DNA of 6,091 nucleotides, from the NCBI GenBank assembly GCA_026125835.1, contig JAHCKJ010000138.1, forward strand, positions 1-6,091, in the 5' to 3' direction. Below are positions 1 through 5,172 of the stretch, in pieces. Under the pieces are notes generated by a model. That model had not been told where the DNA came from, made no database searches, and saw only the letters and a program-made list of their open reading frames with translations. How positions within the stretch are numbered: position 1 is the first letter of the stretch; each line of letters starts with the position of its first letter. Source of the stretch: Sphingopyxis sp. (lineage in GTDB: Bacteria > Pseudomonadota > Alphaproteobacteria > Sphingomonadales > Sphingomonadaceae). A program made the position numbers and the translations under genes.

Positions 1-55
1 TCGAGGCACGCCGAGTTCGTGCAGGCCTTCGCGTGTCTCGACTTCGCTCGACACA
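1..55. repeat. REP/REPIN-like inverted repeat, cut by the left window edge
   Basis: The arms at 1-11 (TCGAGGCACGC) and 31-41 (GCGTGTCTCGA) are reverse complements except for one position that would form a G-U pair. The right arm opens a second imperfect palindrome at 34-55, which begins GTGTC and ends GACAC around a TCGA-cttcgc-TCGA core. The first nine bases look like the inverted end of another copy of that palindrome (TCGAGGCAC against TCGAGACAC). The arrangement is therefore two short palindromes in opposite orientation with about 20 bases between them, as in REP doublets (REPINs). I recall short palindromes with the same core as frequent intergenic repeats in sphingomonad genomes, but this was not checked by search. 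The left copy is incomplete because the window starts inside it. Confidence 0.5.
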
Positions 56-66
56 AACGGGGTGGG

Positions 67-93
67 GGATTGGTATAGCCACCAAGCCAATCC
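67..93. repeat. Small perfect inverted repeat GGATTGG/CCAATCC
   Basis: Seven-base arms at 67-73 and 87-93 are perfectly complementary around a 13-base spacer. An alternative fold, TTGGT (70-74) with ACCAA (81-85), uses part of the same sequence. It lies beyond the receptor terminator and upstream of the REP-like element, in DNA with no convincing reading frame. No function can be assigned. It may be a degenerate repeat or a weak secondary terminator. Confidence 0.35.
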
Positions 94-107
94 GCTATCG
101 CGTGCGC

Positions 108-135
108 AAAAAAGGGGCGCCGTTTCCGACGCCCC
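108..135 (-). terminator. Rho-independent terminator of the TonB-dependent receptor gene
   Basis: Read on the minus strand, a six-base all-GC stem (GGGGCG at 135-130, CGCCCC at 119-114) closes a 10-base loop and is followed at once by six T residues (113-108). It lies 33 bases past the receptor stop codon. On the plus strand a second T run (146-152) after a C run can pair with the A6-G4 stretch at 108-117. The same DNA might therefore also stop transcription entering from the left, but less efficiently. Confidence 0.85.
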
Positions 136-168
136 ATTCCCCCCCTTTTTTTGTCGATCGCCGGTGGC

Positions 169-2511
169 TCAGAATTTGACCGTGCCGGTAACGAAAATCT
201 GGCGCGGGTTTCCGTAGAAGGCGGTCAGCGTGCCTTCGGTGCCGAGCGCCGAGGTCGGCAGGCCGTTGGCACCCAGAATCGGCACACCGGTCGTCGGATT
301 GACGTTGATGAAGGTATAGCCCGACGTCTTGTACTTCTTGTCGGTCAGATTTTTGCCGAACACCCCCAGGCTCCAGCGGCCTTCGGGCGCGGTATAGACC
401 AGGCTGGCATCCCAGAGCGCGAAACCCTTTTGATCGATATAGGGATTGGGGATTTCGAACTGATAGGTTTTGCTGCGGTACGACAGCGTTGTCCCGAAAC
501 TGATGTCGCCGTCGCCGACGGGCGCGCTATAGGCCAGCGAGCCGCTGGCGGTCCATTTCGGCGTGTTCTGAACCTCGCGGAATTCGGCGACATCGGTCGG
601 CCGTCCGCCAATGTTGGTGATATACTCCTTGTACTGCGCGTCGATGTAGCCAAGCGCGGTCGAAAAGGTCAGCCGGTCTCCGGCGGCCGCCATGTCTTCT
701 CCCAGACGCGCGCGGGCTTCGAATTCCAGCCCCTTGAACGTCGCCTTGCCGGCGTTCGCGACGACACCGCAGAAACTGGGCAGGCCGCCGACGGTGCAGG
801 CGACCGAGCCGGGGATCTGGACATCGGTGTAATCGGCATAGAAGCCGGCGAGCGCGACGTTGAGCGCGCCGTCCATCAGGCTGCCCTTGTAACCCAGTTC
901 GTAGCTGTCGACCTTTTCGGGCCGGAAGCTGAGGAATGCGGCGATTTCGGCCTCGGTCGGCGCGCCCGGAATCGCGCCCGGCGCGTTGACGCCGACGCCG
1001 CGCGGATCGAAGCCGCCGCCCTTGAAGCCCTGCGAATAGCTGGCGTAGAGCGTGTGGTCGCTGTTCGGTTTGAAGCTCAGCGAGGCGCGCGGGGTGAATT
1101 TTTCGAAACTGCGGCTGCCGTTGAAATTGGTGCCCGGGGCGCCGAAGGGCACTCCCGCACCGCCGAAAACCGGCGAACCGCCGCCGAGATAATTCTGGCG
1201 CAGGATCGACGCTTCGCGCTTGTCCCAGGTGTAACGGCCGCCGAGCGACAGGCTGAGCTGGTCGGTAAAATCGAACGTCGCGTCGCCGAACACCGCAAAG
1301 GTCTGGGTATCGACATCGGCCCGTGTAAAGGCGGTCAGCCCGGCAAAGGTGTTGAAGATGCGAACGTCGAACAAGGTGTCGGCGGTTGCGTCGAGATAAT
1401 AGAAACCGAGCAGGCCTTTCAGCCGGTCGCCCTCGTACAGCAGCTGGAATTCCTGGCTGATCTGTTCGTTGAAATAAAAGCCGGGGACGTCGACATCGAC
1501 CGCGGGCAGCGCGTCGAAATCGATCGGCGTCGCCGATTTGTCCTTGCGCCAGGCGCTGATCGAGCGGAGCGTGAGCGTGTCGGTGAGCGACGCGCTGACA
1601 TTCATCGCCAGCCCGTAGGCCTCGACTTCCTGTTTCGGATCGTTAAGGCCGCCGCGGCTGTCGAACACCTTGGCCAACACCGGTGCACGGGTGGCGAGCG
1701 AGGGGATCAGGCGGTGGCCGCCGCGCGGTGCGCTCTTGTCTTTGGTATAGTCGCCGGTGATGCGGATCAGCACCGGTTCGCCGTAACCGCCGAGTTCCAC
1801 GGTGCCGCGACCGGCCCAGATATCCTTGTTGTAATTGTCGAGGCCGGTGGTCAGATTCTTGCCGAACCCGCCGCGCGACAGCCGCGCCACCGATCCGCCG
1901 ACGCGCAGCAGGTCGCCGACCGGCGCGCTGGCCGTGACGACCAGGTCGGCCTGTTCATAGGTGCCGAGCGTCCCCTTGATCTTGAGCGAAAAATCCTGCG
2001 GCAATTGGCGGGTGACATATTTGACCGCGCCGCCGATGGTGTTGCGACCATAGAGCGTGCCCTGCGGCCCGCGCAGGATTTCGATGCGTTCGACGTCGTA
2101 GATGTCGAGCACGGCGGCCTGCGGGCGGTTGAGATAGACGTCGTCGAGATAGAGCCCGACCCCCTGTTCGAAACCCGACACCGGATCCTGCTGGCCGACG
2201 CCGCGGATGAAGGCACTGAGCGTCGAGTTGGTGCCGCGCGATACTTCGAGCGTGGTGTTCGGCGTCGTCTGGCCGACCTCGGTGATGTCGATCGCGCCCG
2301 CCTTGGCCAGCGCGTCGCCCGAATAGGCGGTGATCGCGACCGGAACGTCGATCAGCCGCTCGTCGCGGCGGCGCGCGGTGACGATGATTTCGTCGTCGCC
2401 GACCTCGTTGGCGCCCGCATCCTGGGCAAATGCGGTCGGGGCAAAGGCGAGCATGGACAATGCGCTTGAGGCGAGGATGGCGCGGCGCAGCGGGCGAGCG
2501 AAGGAACGCAT
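169..2511 (-). CDS. TonB-dependent outer-membrane receptor, 780 aa, ligand unknown
   Basis: This is an outer-membrane active transporter that imports a scarce ligand using energy passed on by TonB-ExbBD. Residues 1-29 form a Sec signal peptide: basic start, hydrophobic core, and AFA before the predicted cut at Gln30. A TonB-box-like segment (EIIVTARRR, about 41-49) follows. The plug domain spans about 50-170 and carries the family signature LRGPQGTLYGRNTIGGAVKY (146-165). A 22-strand-type beta-barrel fills the rest and ends in the aromatic residue expected for BAM-dependent assembly (Phe780). The length is normal and the gene is intact. The frame stays open upstream to 2850, but I chose the ATG at 2511 because the signal peptide starts there and GGGAG lies about 8 bases before it. 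Two cysteines (572, 581) sit in a probable extracellular loop. Iron-siderophore, vitamin and plant-derived ligands are all possible. The divergent TetR gene suggests control by a small molecule rather than only by Fur. Confidence 0.96.
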   Translation of the reverse strand: MRSFARPLRRAILASSALSMLAFAPTAFAQDAGANEVGDDEIIVTARRRDERLIDVPVAITAYSGDALAKAGAIDITEVGQTTPNTTLEVSRGTNSTLSAFIRGVGQQDPVSGFEQGVGLYLDDVYLNRPQAAVLDIYDVERIEILRGPQGTLYGRNTIGGAVKYVTRQLPQDFSLKIKGTLGTYEQADLVVTASAPVGDLLRVGGSVARLSRGGFGKNLTTGLDNYNKDIWAGRGTVELGGYGEPVLIRITGDYTKDKSAPRGGHRLIPSLATRAPVLAKVFDSRGGLNDPKQEVEAYGLAMNVSASLTDTLTLRSISAWRKDKSATPIDFDALPAVDVDVPGFYFNEQISQEFQLLYEGDRLKGLLGFYYLDATADTLFDVRIFNTFAGLTAFTRADVDTQTFAVFGDATFDFTDQLSLSLGGRYTWDKREASILRQNYLGGGSPVFGGAGVPFGAPGTNFNGSRSFEKFTPRASLSFKPNSDHTLYASYSQGFKGGGFDPRGVGVNAPGAIPGAPTEAEIAAFLSFRPEKVDSYELGYKGSLMDGALNVALAGFYADYTDVQIPGSVACTVGGLPSFCGVVANAGKATFKGLEFEARARLGEDMAAAGDRLTFSTALGYIDAQYKEYITNIGGRPTDVAEFREVQNTPKWTASGSLAYSAPVGDGDISFGTTLSYRSKTYQFEIPNPYIDQKGFALWDASLVYTAPEGRWSLGVFGKNLTDKKYKTSGYTFINVNPTTGVPILGANGLPTSALGTEGTLTAFYGNPRQIFVTGTVKF

Positions 2512-2592
2512 GAAAATGTCTCCCAGATAAGGCGCGGCAGCGGCCGCCCCGGTCGTTTTTTTGGGCCTGATGCTTGCCAAGCCGCGACGCAC

Positions 2593-2621
2593 CCAATAAT
2601 GAAACATGAACCAAGTTTCAA
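2593..2621 (-). promoter_or_regulatory. Candidate sigma-70-type promoter for the receptor gene
   Basis: On the minus strand a TTGAAA box (2621-2616, five of six to TTGACA) is followed after 17 bases by TATTGG (2598-2593, three of six to TATAAT). A one-base shift gives TTATTG. Transcription would begin near 2586 and leave a leader of about 75 bases that ends in the GGGAG ribosome-binding site. The region is AT-richer than the coding DNA on either side. The -10 match is modest, so the exact boxes are uncertain. Confidence 0.45.
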
Positions 2622-2626
2622 CTTGG
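2600..2626. promoter_or_regulatory. Overlapping inverted repeats, candidate TetR operator
   Basis: Two inverted repeats overlap here. One is CCAAGTT-TC-AACTTGG (2611-2626), a perfect 7+2+7 palindrome. The other is TGAAAC-N9-GTTTCA (2600-2620), with perfect 6-base arms. Together they cover the -35 box and most of the spacer of the predicted receptor promoter. TetR-family dimers typically bind palindromes of about 15-25 bp between their own gene and the divergent target, so the size and position fit. Binding by the neighbouring repressor is inferred from position and symmetry only. Confidence 0.55.
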
Positions 2627-2637
2627 AATATCGTTCC
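2625..2637. repeat. Short inverted repeat GGAA-N5-TTCC
   Basis: Four-base arms at 2625-2628 and 2634-2637 flank a five-base centre, directly abutting the larger palindrome. It could be a half-size accessory site for the same repressor. Arms this short arise by chance often, so this is only a flag. Confidence 0.2.
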
Positions 2638-2649
2638 GGCGTTTTTTGC

Positions 2650-2680
2650 TTGCCAGTGGTGCGAAAAACCACGATGCAAT
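2650..2680 (+). promoter_or_regulatory. Weak candidate promoter of the tetR-type gene with an internal inverted repeat
   Basis: TTGCCA (2650-2655, four of six to the -35 consensus) is followed after 17 bases by GATGCA (2673-2678), or after 19 bases by TGCAAT (2675-2680). The 17 bases after the first box are exactly an inverted repeat, GTGGT-N7-ACCAC (2656-2672). Either placement leaves a leader of about 25-35 bases before the ATG at 2713. The -10 matches are poor. The repeat in the spacer could be a site for autoregulation. Confidence 0.25.
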
Positions 2681-2712
2681 GACGGGCGCGCGGAAGGGAG
2701 ACGGGAGAGGTC

Positions 2713-3348
2713 ATGGATCAGCCGCCAATCGCAGCCGGTGACAGCGTGGGCGATGTTCGCGACAAGACACCGCGCACCGATCGCGGGCGGCGGACGCTGC
2801 GCAAATTGCTCGACGCGGCGGCGGTCGAATTTGGCGAGCGCGGCTTTCACGAGGCGTCGATCAGCGGCATCACCCGCCGCGCCGGGACCGCGCTCGGCAG
2901 TTTTTACACCTATTTCGATTCGAAAGAGGAAATCTTTCAGGCGTTGGTCCGCTATATGAGCGAGCAGCTACGCGATCATGTCACGCCGCTGGTGCAGGCG
3001 GCGCCCGACGAGATCAGCGCCGAGCGCATCGGGCTTGAATCGTTCCTCGGGTTCGTGCGCGAGCACAAGGAGATCTACCGTATCATCGACGAGGCCGAGT
3101 TCGTCGATTATGCGAGCTATCGCCGCCATTACGAAACAACGGTGGCGCGCGTCCAGCAGCGTCTGGAGGCGGGCGCGGCGCGCGGCGAGGTGCGTGCCGA
3201 TGTCGGGGAAATCCACGCGTGGGCGATTGGCGGGATGAACGTGTTCCTGGGCATGCGTTACGGCCTGTGGGACGCGGATGCCGACATTTCGGAGATCGCC
3301 GCAATCGCAAATGATTTTGTCGCGAACGGGCTGAGAAAGCGCGATTGA
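2713..3348 (+). CDS. TetR/AcrR-family transcriptional regulator, 211 aa
   Basis: This is a dimeric cytoplasmic DNA-binding protein that normally represses transcription until a small ligand binds its C-terminal domain. The N-terminal helix-turn-helix domain covers about residues 24-75: a leading helix (LRKLLDAAAVEFGERGF), then ISGITRRAGTALGSFYTYF and DSKEEIFQALV, the canonical TetR pattern. Residues 80-211 form the helical ligand-binding and dimer domain, which is too divergent for me to predict an inducer. A 20-residue polar tail precedes the DNA-binding domain. The start is the ATG with GGGAG (2703-2707) five bases upstream. The gene is divergent from the TonB-dependent receptor across 201 bp that contain palindromes, so the receptor, and perhaps the regulator itself, is the likely target. 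The downstream neighbour metW converges on it and is probably unrelated. Confidence 0.95.
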   Translation: MDQPPIAAGDSVGDVRDKTPRTDRGRRTLRKLLDAAAVEFGERGFHEASISGITRRAGTALGSFYTYFDSKEEIFQALVRYMSEQLRDHVTPLVQAAPDEISAERIGLESFLGFVREHKEIYRIIDEAEFVDYASYRRHYETTVARVQQRLEAGAARGEVRADVGEIHAWAIGGMNVFLGMRYGLWDADADISEIAAIANDFVANGLRKRD

Positions 3349-3354
3349 GTCCAT

Positions 3355-3382
3355 CGTCGTTCCGCCCTTGGCCGGGACGACG
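3355..3382. terminator. Hairpin between convergent genes, candidate shared terminator
   Basis: The arms CGTCGTTCC (3355-3363) and GGGACGACG (3374-3382) form a nine-pair stem, counting one G-T, around a 10-base loop. It fills most of the 36-bp gap between the stops of the TetR-type gene and metW, so it could act for both strands. No T run follows on either side, so it is not a classical intrinsic terminator. It may act with Rho, or stabilise mRNA 3' ends. It also resembles the GC-rich REP-type palindromes found between genes in this group. Confidence 0.5.
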
Positions 3383-3384
3383 GG

Positions 3385-3969
3385 CTAACGCGAAATCAGG
3401 AAAATCGCATGTTCGGCGCGCCAGTTTGCGGCGGCGGCGCTCGTCGGTTTGTCGCCCGACAGATACCAGGCCGCCTCGACGGCAATCCCCTTTGCACGCA
3501 GCAGGTCGCGAAAATCGCTGACCGTGACATGGTGGATGTTCGGGGTTTCGTACCAGGCGACGGGGAGGAGCCGCGTTACCGGCATGCGGCCGTTCCAGAG
3601 CAGCGCGAGCCGGACGCGCCAATGCGCGAAATTGGGGAAGCTGACAAAGGCGCGCGGCGCAATGCGGAGCAGCTCGTCGACCACCCGGTCGGGGCGCTCG
3701 GTCGTCTGCAGCGTCTGTGACAGGATCGCATAGTCGAACGCGTCACCGGGATAATCGGCGAGGTCGCGGTTGGCGTCGCCCTGCACCACCGACTGACCGC
3801 GCGCGATTGCCGCGGTGACATTCGCCGGGTCGATTTCGAGCCCGCGCGCATCGACGCCCTGATCCCTGAGCGCAGCCATCAACTCGCCGTCGCCGCAGCC
3901 GACATCGAGCACGCGGCTGCCCGTCGGCACTGCGGCGGCGATGATCGCGAGGTCGGGGCGCAGCGCCAT
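3385..3969 (-). CDS. metW: Methionine biosynthesis protein MetW, 194 aa
   Basis: MetW is a small class I SAM-dependent-methyltransferase-fold protein encoded with metX in many proteobacteria and needed for or supporting homoserine acylation there. Its catalytic activity as a methyltransferase is not established. Visible motifs are the SAM-binding loop VLDVGCGDGEL (20-30), an acidic strand end LEID (44-47), QGDA (63-66), and the family-specific blocks DYAILSQTLQ (79-88), SFPNFAHWR (110-118), GRMPVT (127-132) and WYETPNIHHVTV (139-150). The length is typical and the gene is intact. Its ATG lies two bases after the metX stop, with a G run about 10 bases upstream inside metX, so the two are almost surely co-transcribed and perhaps translationally coupled. 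It ends just before the hairpin shared with the convergent TetR-type gene. Confidence 0.96.
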   Translation of the reverse strand: MALRPDLAIIAAAVPTGSRVLDVGCGDGELMAALRDQGVDARGLEIDPANVTAAIARGQSVVQGDANRDLADYPGDAFDYAILSQTLQTTERPDRVVDELLRIAPRAFVSFPNFAHWRVRLALLWNGRMPVTRLLPVAWYETPNIHHVTVSDFRDLLRAKGIAVEAAWYLSGDKPTSAAAANWRAEHAIFLISR

Positions 3970-3971
3970 CG

Positions 3972-5093
3972 TCAGAAGCCCCCGCCGAGCGCGCCCGCGA
4001 CGATGCGGTCGAGCGCGGGGACGTCGAGCAGGAAGCTGTCATGGCCGAAGGGCGCCGACAGTTCGACGAAGCTGGCCGACGCGCCGACGCTCTGCAGCGC
4101 CTGCACGATGCGGCGCGATTCCGACGTCGGGTACAGCCAGTCTGTGTCGAAGCTGACGAGGGTGAAGCGCACGTCCTTGGCGTGGGCAAAGGCACCCGCG
4201 AGGCGCCCGTCATGCGGCTCGGCCAGGTCGAAATAATCCATCGCGCGGGTGATGTAGAGATAGGCGTTGGCGTCGAAGCGGTCGGTGAAGGCCAGCCCCT
4301 GGTGCCGCAGATAGGATTCGATCTGGAAATCGGCGTCGAAGCCAAAGCTCTTGATCTCGCGCGCCTGCAGGCGGCGGCCGAATTTTTCGGTCAGCCCGGC
4401 TTCCGACAAATAGGTGATATGCGCCGCCATGCGCGCGACCGCCAGTCCTTTTGTGGGCGCGCGCGCGCTGCCATAATATTGGCCGTCCTGCCAGTCGGGG
4501 TCGGCCATGATCGCCTGCCGCCCAACCTCGTGGAACGCGATATTCTGCGCTGAATGGCGCGCCGCGCTGGCGATGACCAGCGCCGAGTCGAGCCGATCGG
4601 GGTAGGTCGCCGCCCAGGCGAGCGCCTGCATCCCGCCCATCGATCCGCCAACGACGGCATGAAGTCGCGAAATGCCGAGATGATCGAGCAGCATCGCCTG
4701 CGCGCGCACCATGTCGGCGATGGTGATCACCGGAAATGCCATGCCGAGCGGGGCGCCGGTCACGGCGTCGGGGGTTGCGGGGCCGCTCGACCCCATGCAG
4801 CTGCCCAGCACATTGGCGCAGATGACATGGAAACGATCGGTGTCGATCGGCTTGCCGGGACCGACCATGCGCGCCCACCAGCCGGGCTTGCCGGTCGCGG
4901 GATGATCGCTGGCGACATATTGGTCGCCGGTCAGCGCGTGGCAGACCAGCACCGCGTTCGACCGGTCGGCATTGAGCGCGCCATAGCTTTGCCAGGCGAT
5001 GGTCACCGATGGCAGCCACTGGCCGCTGTCGAGCGGCAGCGGCGTCGGAATCGTCACGTTCTGGTGCGTTATCTGATGGAGCGCGCTCGCCAT
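3972..5093 (-). CDS. metX: Homoserine O-acyltransferase MetX, 373 aa
   Basis: MetX is a cytoplasmic alpha/beta-hydrolase-fold enzyme that transfers an acyl group, usually acetyl from acetyl-CoA, to the hydroxyl of L-homoserine, the first committed step of methionine synthesis. The catalytic triad is visible: Ser151 in the elbow GGSMGG (149-154), Asp318 in DTDWLYP (316-322) and His351 in FGHDSF (349-354). Other family blocks are CHALTGDQY (51-59), WWARMVGPGKPID (72-84), ICANVLGSCMGSSGP (91-105) and ARHSAQNIAFHEVGRQAIM (178-196). Some MetX enzymes use succinyl-CoA, and sequence reading alone does not settle the donor. The frame is open up to an ATG at 5222, but that would add 43 unconserved residues and overlap divergent hisC. 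The ATG at 5093 fits the family N-terminus. No Shine-Dalgarno sequence is visible before it. The gene leads a metX-metW unit. Confidence 0.97.
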   Translation of the reverse strand: MASALHQITHQNVTIPTPLPLDSGQWLPSVTIAWQSYGALNADRSNAVLVCHALTGDQYVASDHPATGKPGWWARMVGPGKPIDTDRFHVICANVLGSCMGSSGPATPDAVTGAPLGMAFPVITIADMVRAQAMLLDHLGISRLHAVVGGSMGGMQALAWAATYPDRLDSALVIASAARHSAQNIAFHEVGRQAIMADPDWQDGQYYGSARAPTKGLAVARMAAHITYLSEAGLTEKFGRRLQAREIKSFGFDADFQIESYLRHQGLAFTDRFDANAYLYITRAMDYFDLAEPHDGRLAGAFAHAKDVRFTLVSFDTDWLYPTSESRRIVQALQSVGASASFVELSAPFGHDSFLLDVPALDRIVAGALGGGF

Positions 5094-5103
5094 GATGGGC
5101 GCG

Positions 5104-5132
5104 GGGCTAAGCGGGTGCAGCCAGCCTGTCAA
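5104..5132 (-). promoter_or_regulatory. Candidate promoter of metX-metW
   Basis: On the minus strand a perfect TTGACA (5132-5127) is followed after 17 bases by TAGCCC (5109-5104), which keeps only the leading TA of a -10 box. Transcription would start around 5097, only a few bases before the metX ATG at 5093. This would agree with the missing Shine-Dalgarno sequence. The strong -35 and the weak -10 pull in opposite directions, so confidence is limited. No SAM-responsive riboswitch fits in so short a leader. Confidence 0.4.
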
Positions 5133-5137
5133 CGTAC

Positions 5138-5165
5138 TGGACTCAGACGGCTGACGCGCTAAACG
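5138..5165 (+). promoter_or_regulatory. Weak candidate promoter of hisC
   Basis: TGGACT (5138-5143, four of six to TTGACA) is followed after 16 bases by TAAACG (5160-5165, three of six to TATAAT). The start point would fall close to the hisC ATG at 5173, giving a leaderless or nearly leaderless message. The matches are weak. The main support is that hisC must have a promoter within or near this 79-bp divergent gap. Confidence 0.25.
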
Positions 5166-5172
5166 GCGCGGC

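Noticed and set aside
1..78. A plus-strand frame open from the window edge to a TAG at 76-78, possibly the end of an upstream gene
   Set aside because: The frame runs through the palindromic repeat, its translation has no recognisable features, and the other frames are similarly open in this GC-rich stretch.
151..2469. A 772-residue open frame on the plus strand antisense to the TonB-dependent receptor gene
   Set aside because: It is codon-aligned with the real gene, so stops would appear only where the receptor uses TTA, CTA or TCA codons, which are rare in high-GC genomes. The product is low-complexity, rich in Arg, Ala, Gly, Glu and Asp, with no recognisable domain. The minus-strand frame has a signal peptide, plug and barrel motifs.
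2540..2547. GCGGCCGC palindrome in the TonB-dependent receptor leader
   Set aside because: It is a chance GC-rich 8-mer (a restriction-enzyme site) in a GC-rich stretch, with no promoter or regulator context beyond a weak five-base hairpin.
2512..2850. N-terminal extension of the TonB-dependent receptor up to an ATG at 2850
   Set aside because: It would bury the signal peptide 113 residues inside the protein and overlap the start of the divergent TetR-type gene. The ATG at 2511 has a ribosome-binding site and begins the signal peptide.
4041..5162. Two plus-strand open frames (4041-4553 and 4554-5162) antisense to metX
   Set aside because: They are also codon-aligned shadows of metX, explained by the lack of TTA, CTA and TCA codons. 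No domain or ribosome-binding site supports them.
5094..5172. SAM-II or other SAM-sensing riboswitch before metX, as known in some alphaproteobacteria
   Set aside because: The gap is only 79 bp, the likely promoter leaves almost no leader, and I see no matching conserved core or pseudoknot pairing.
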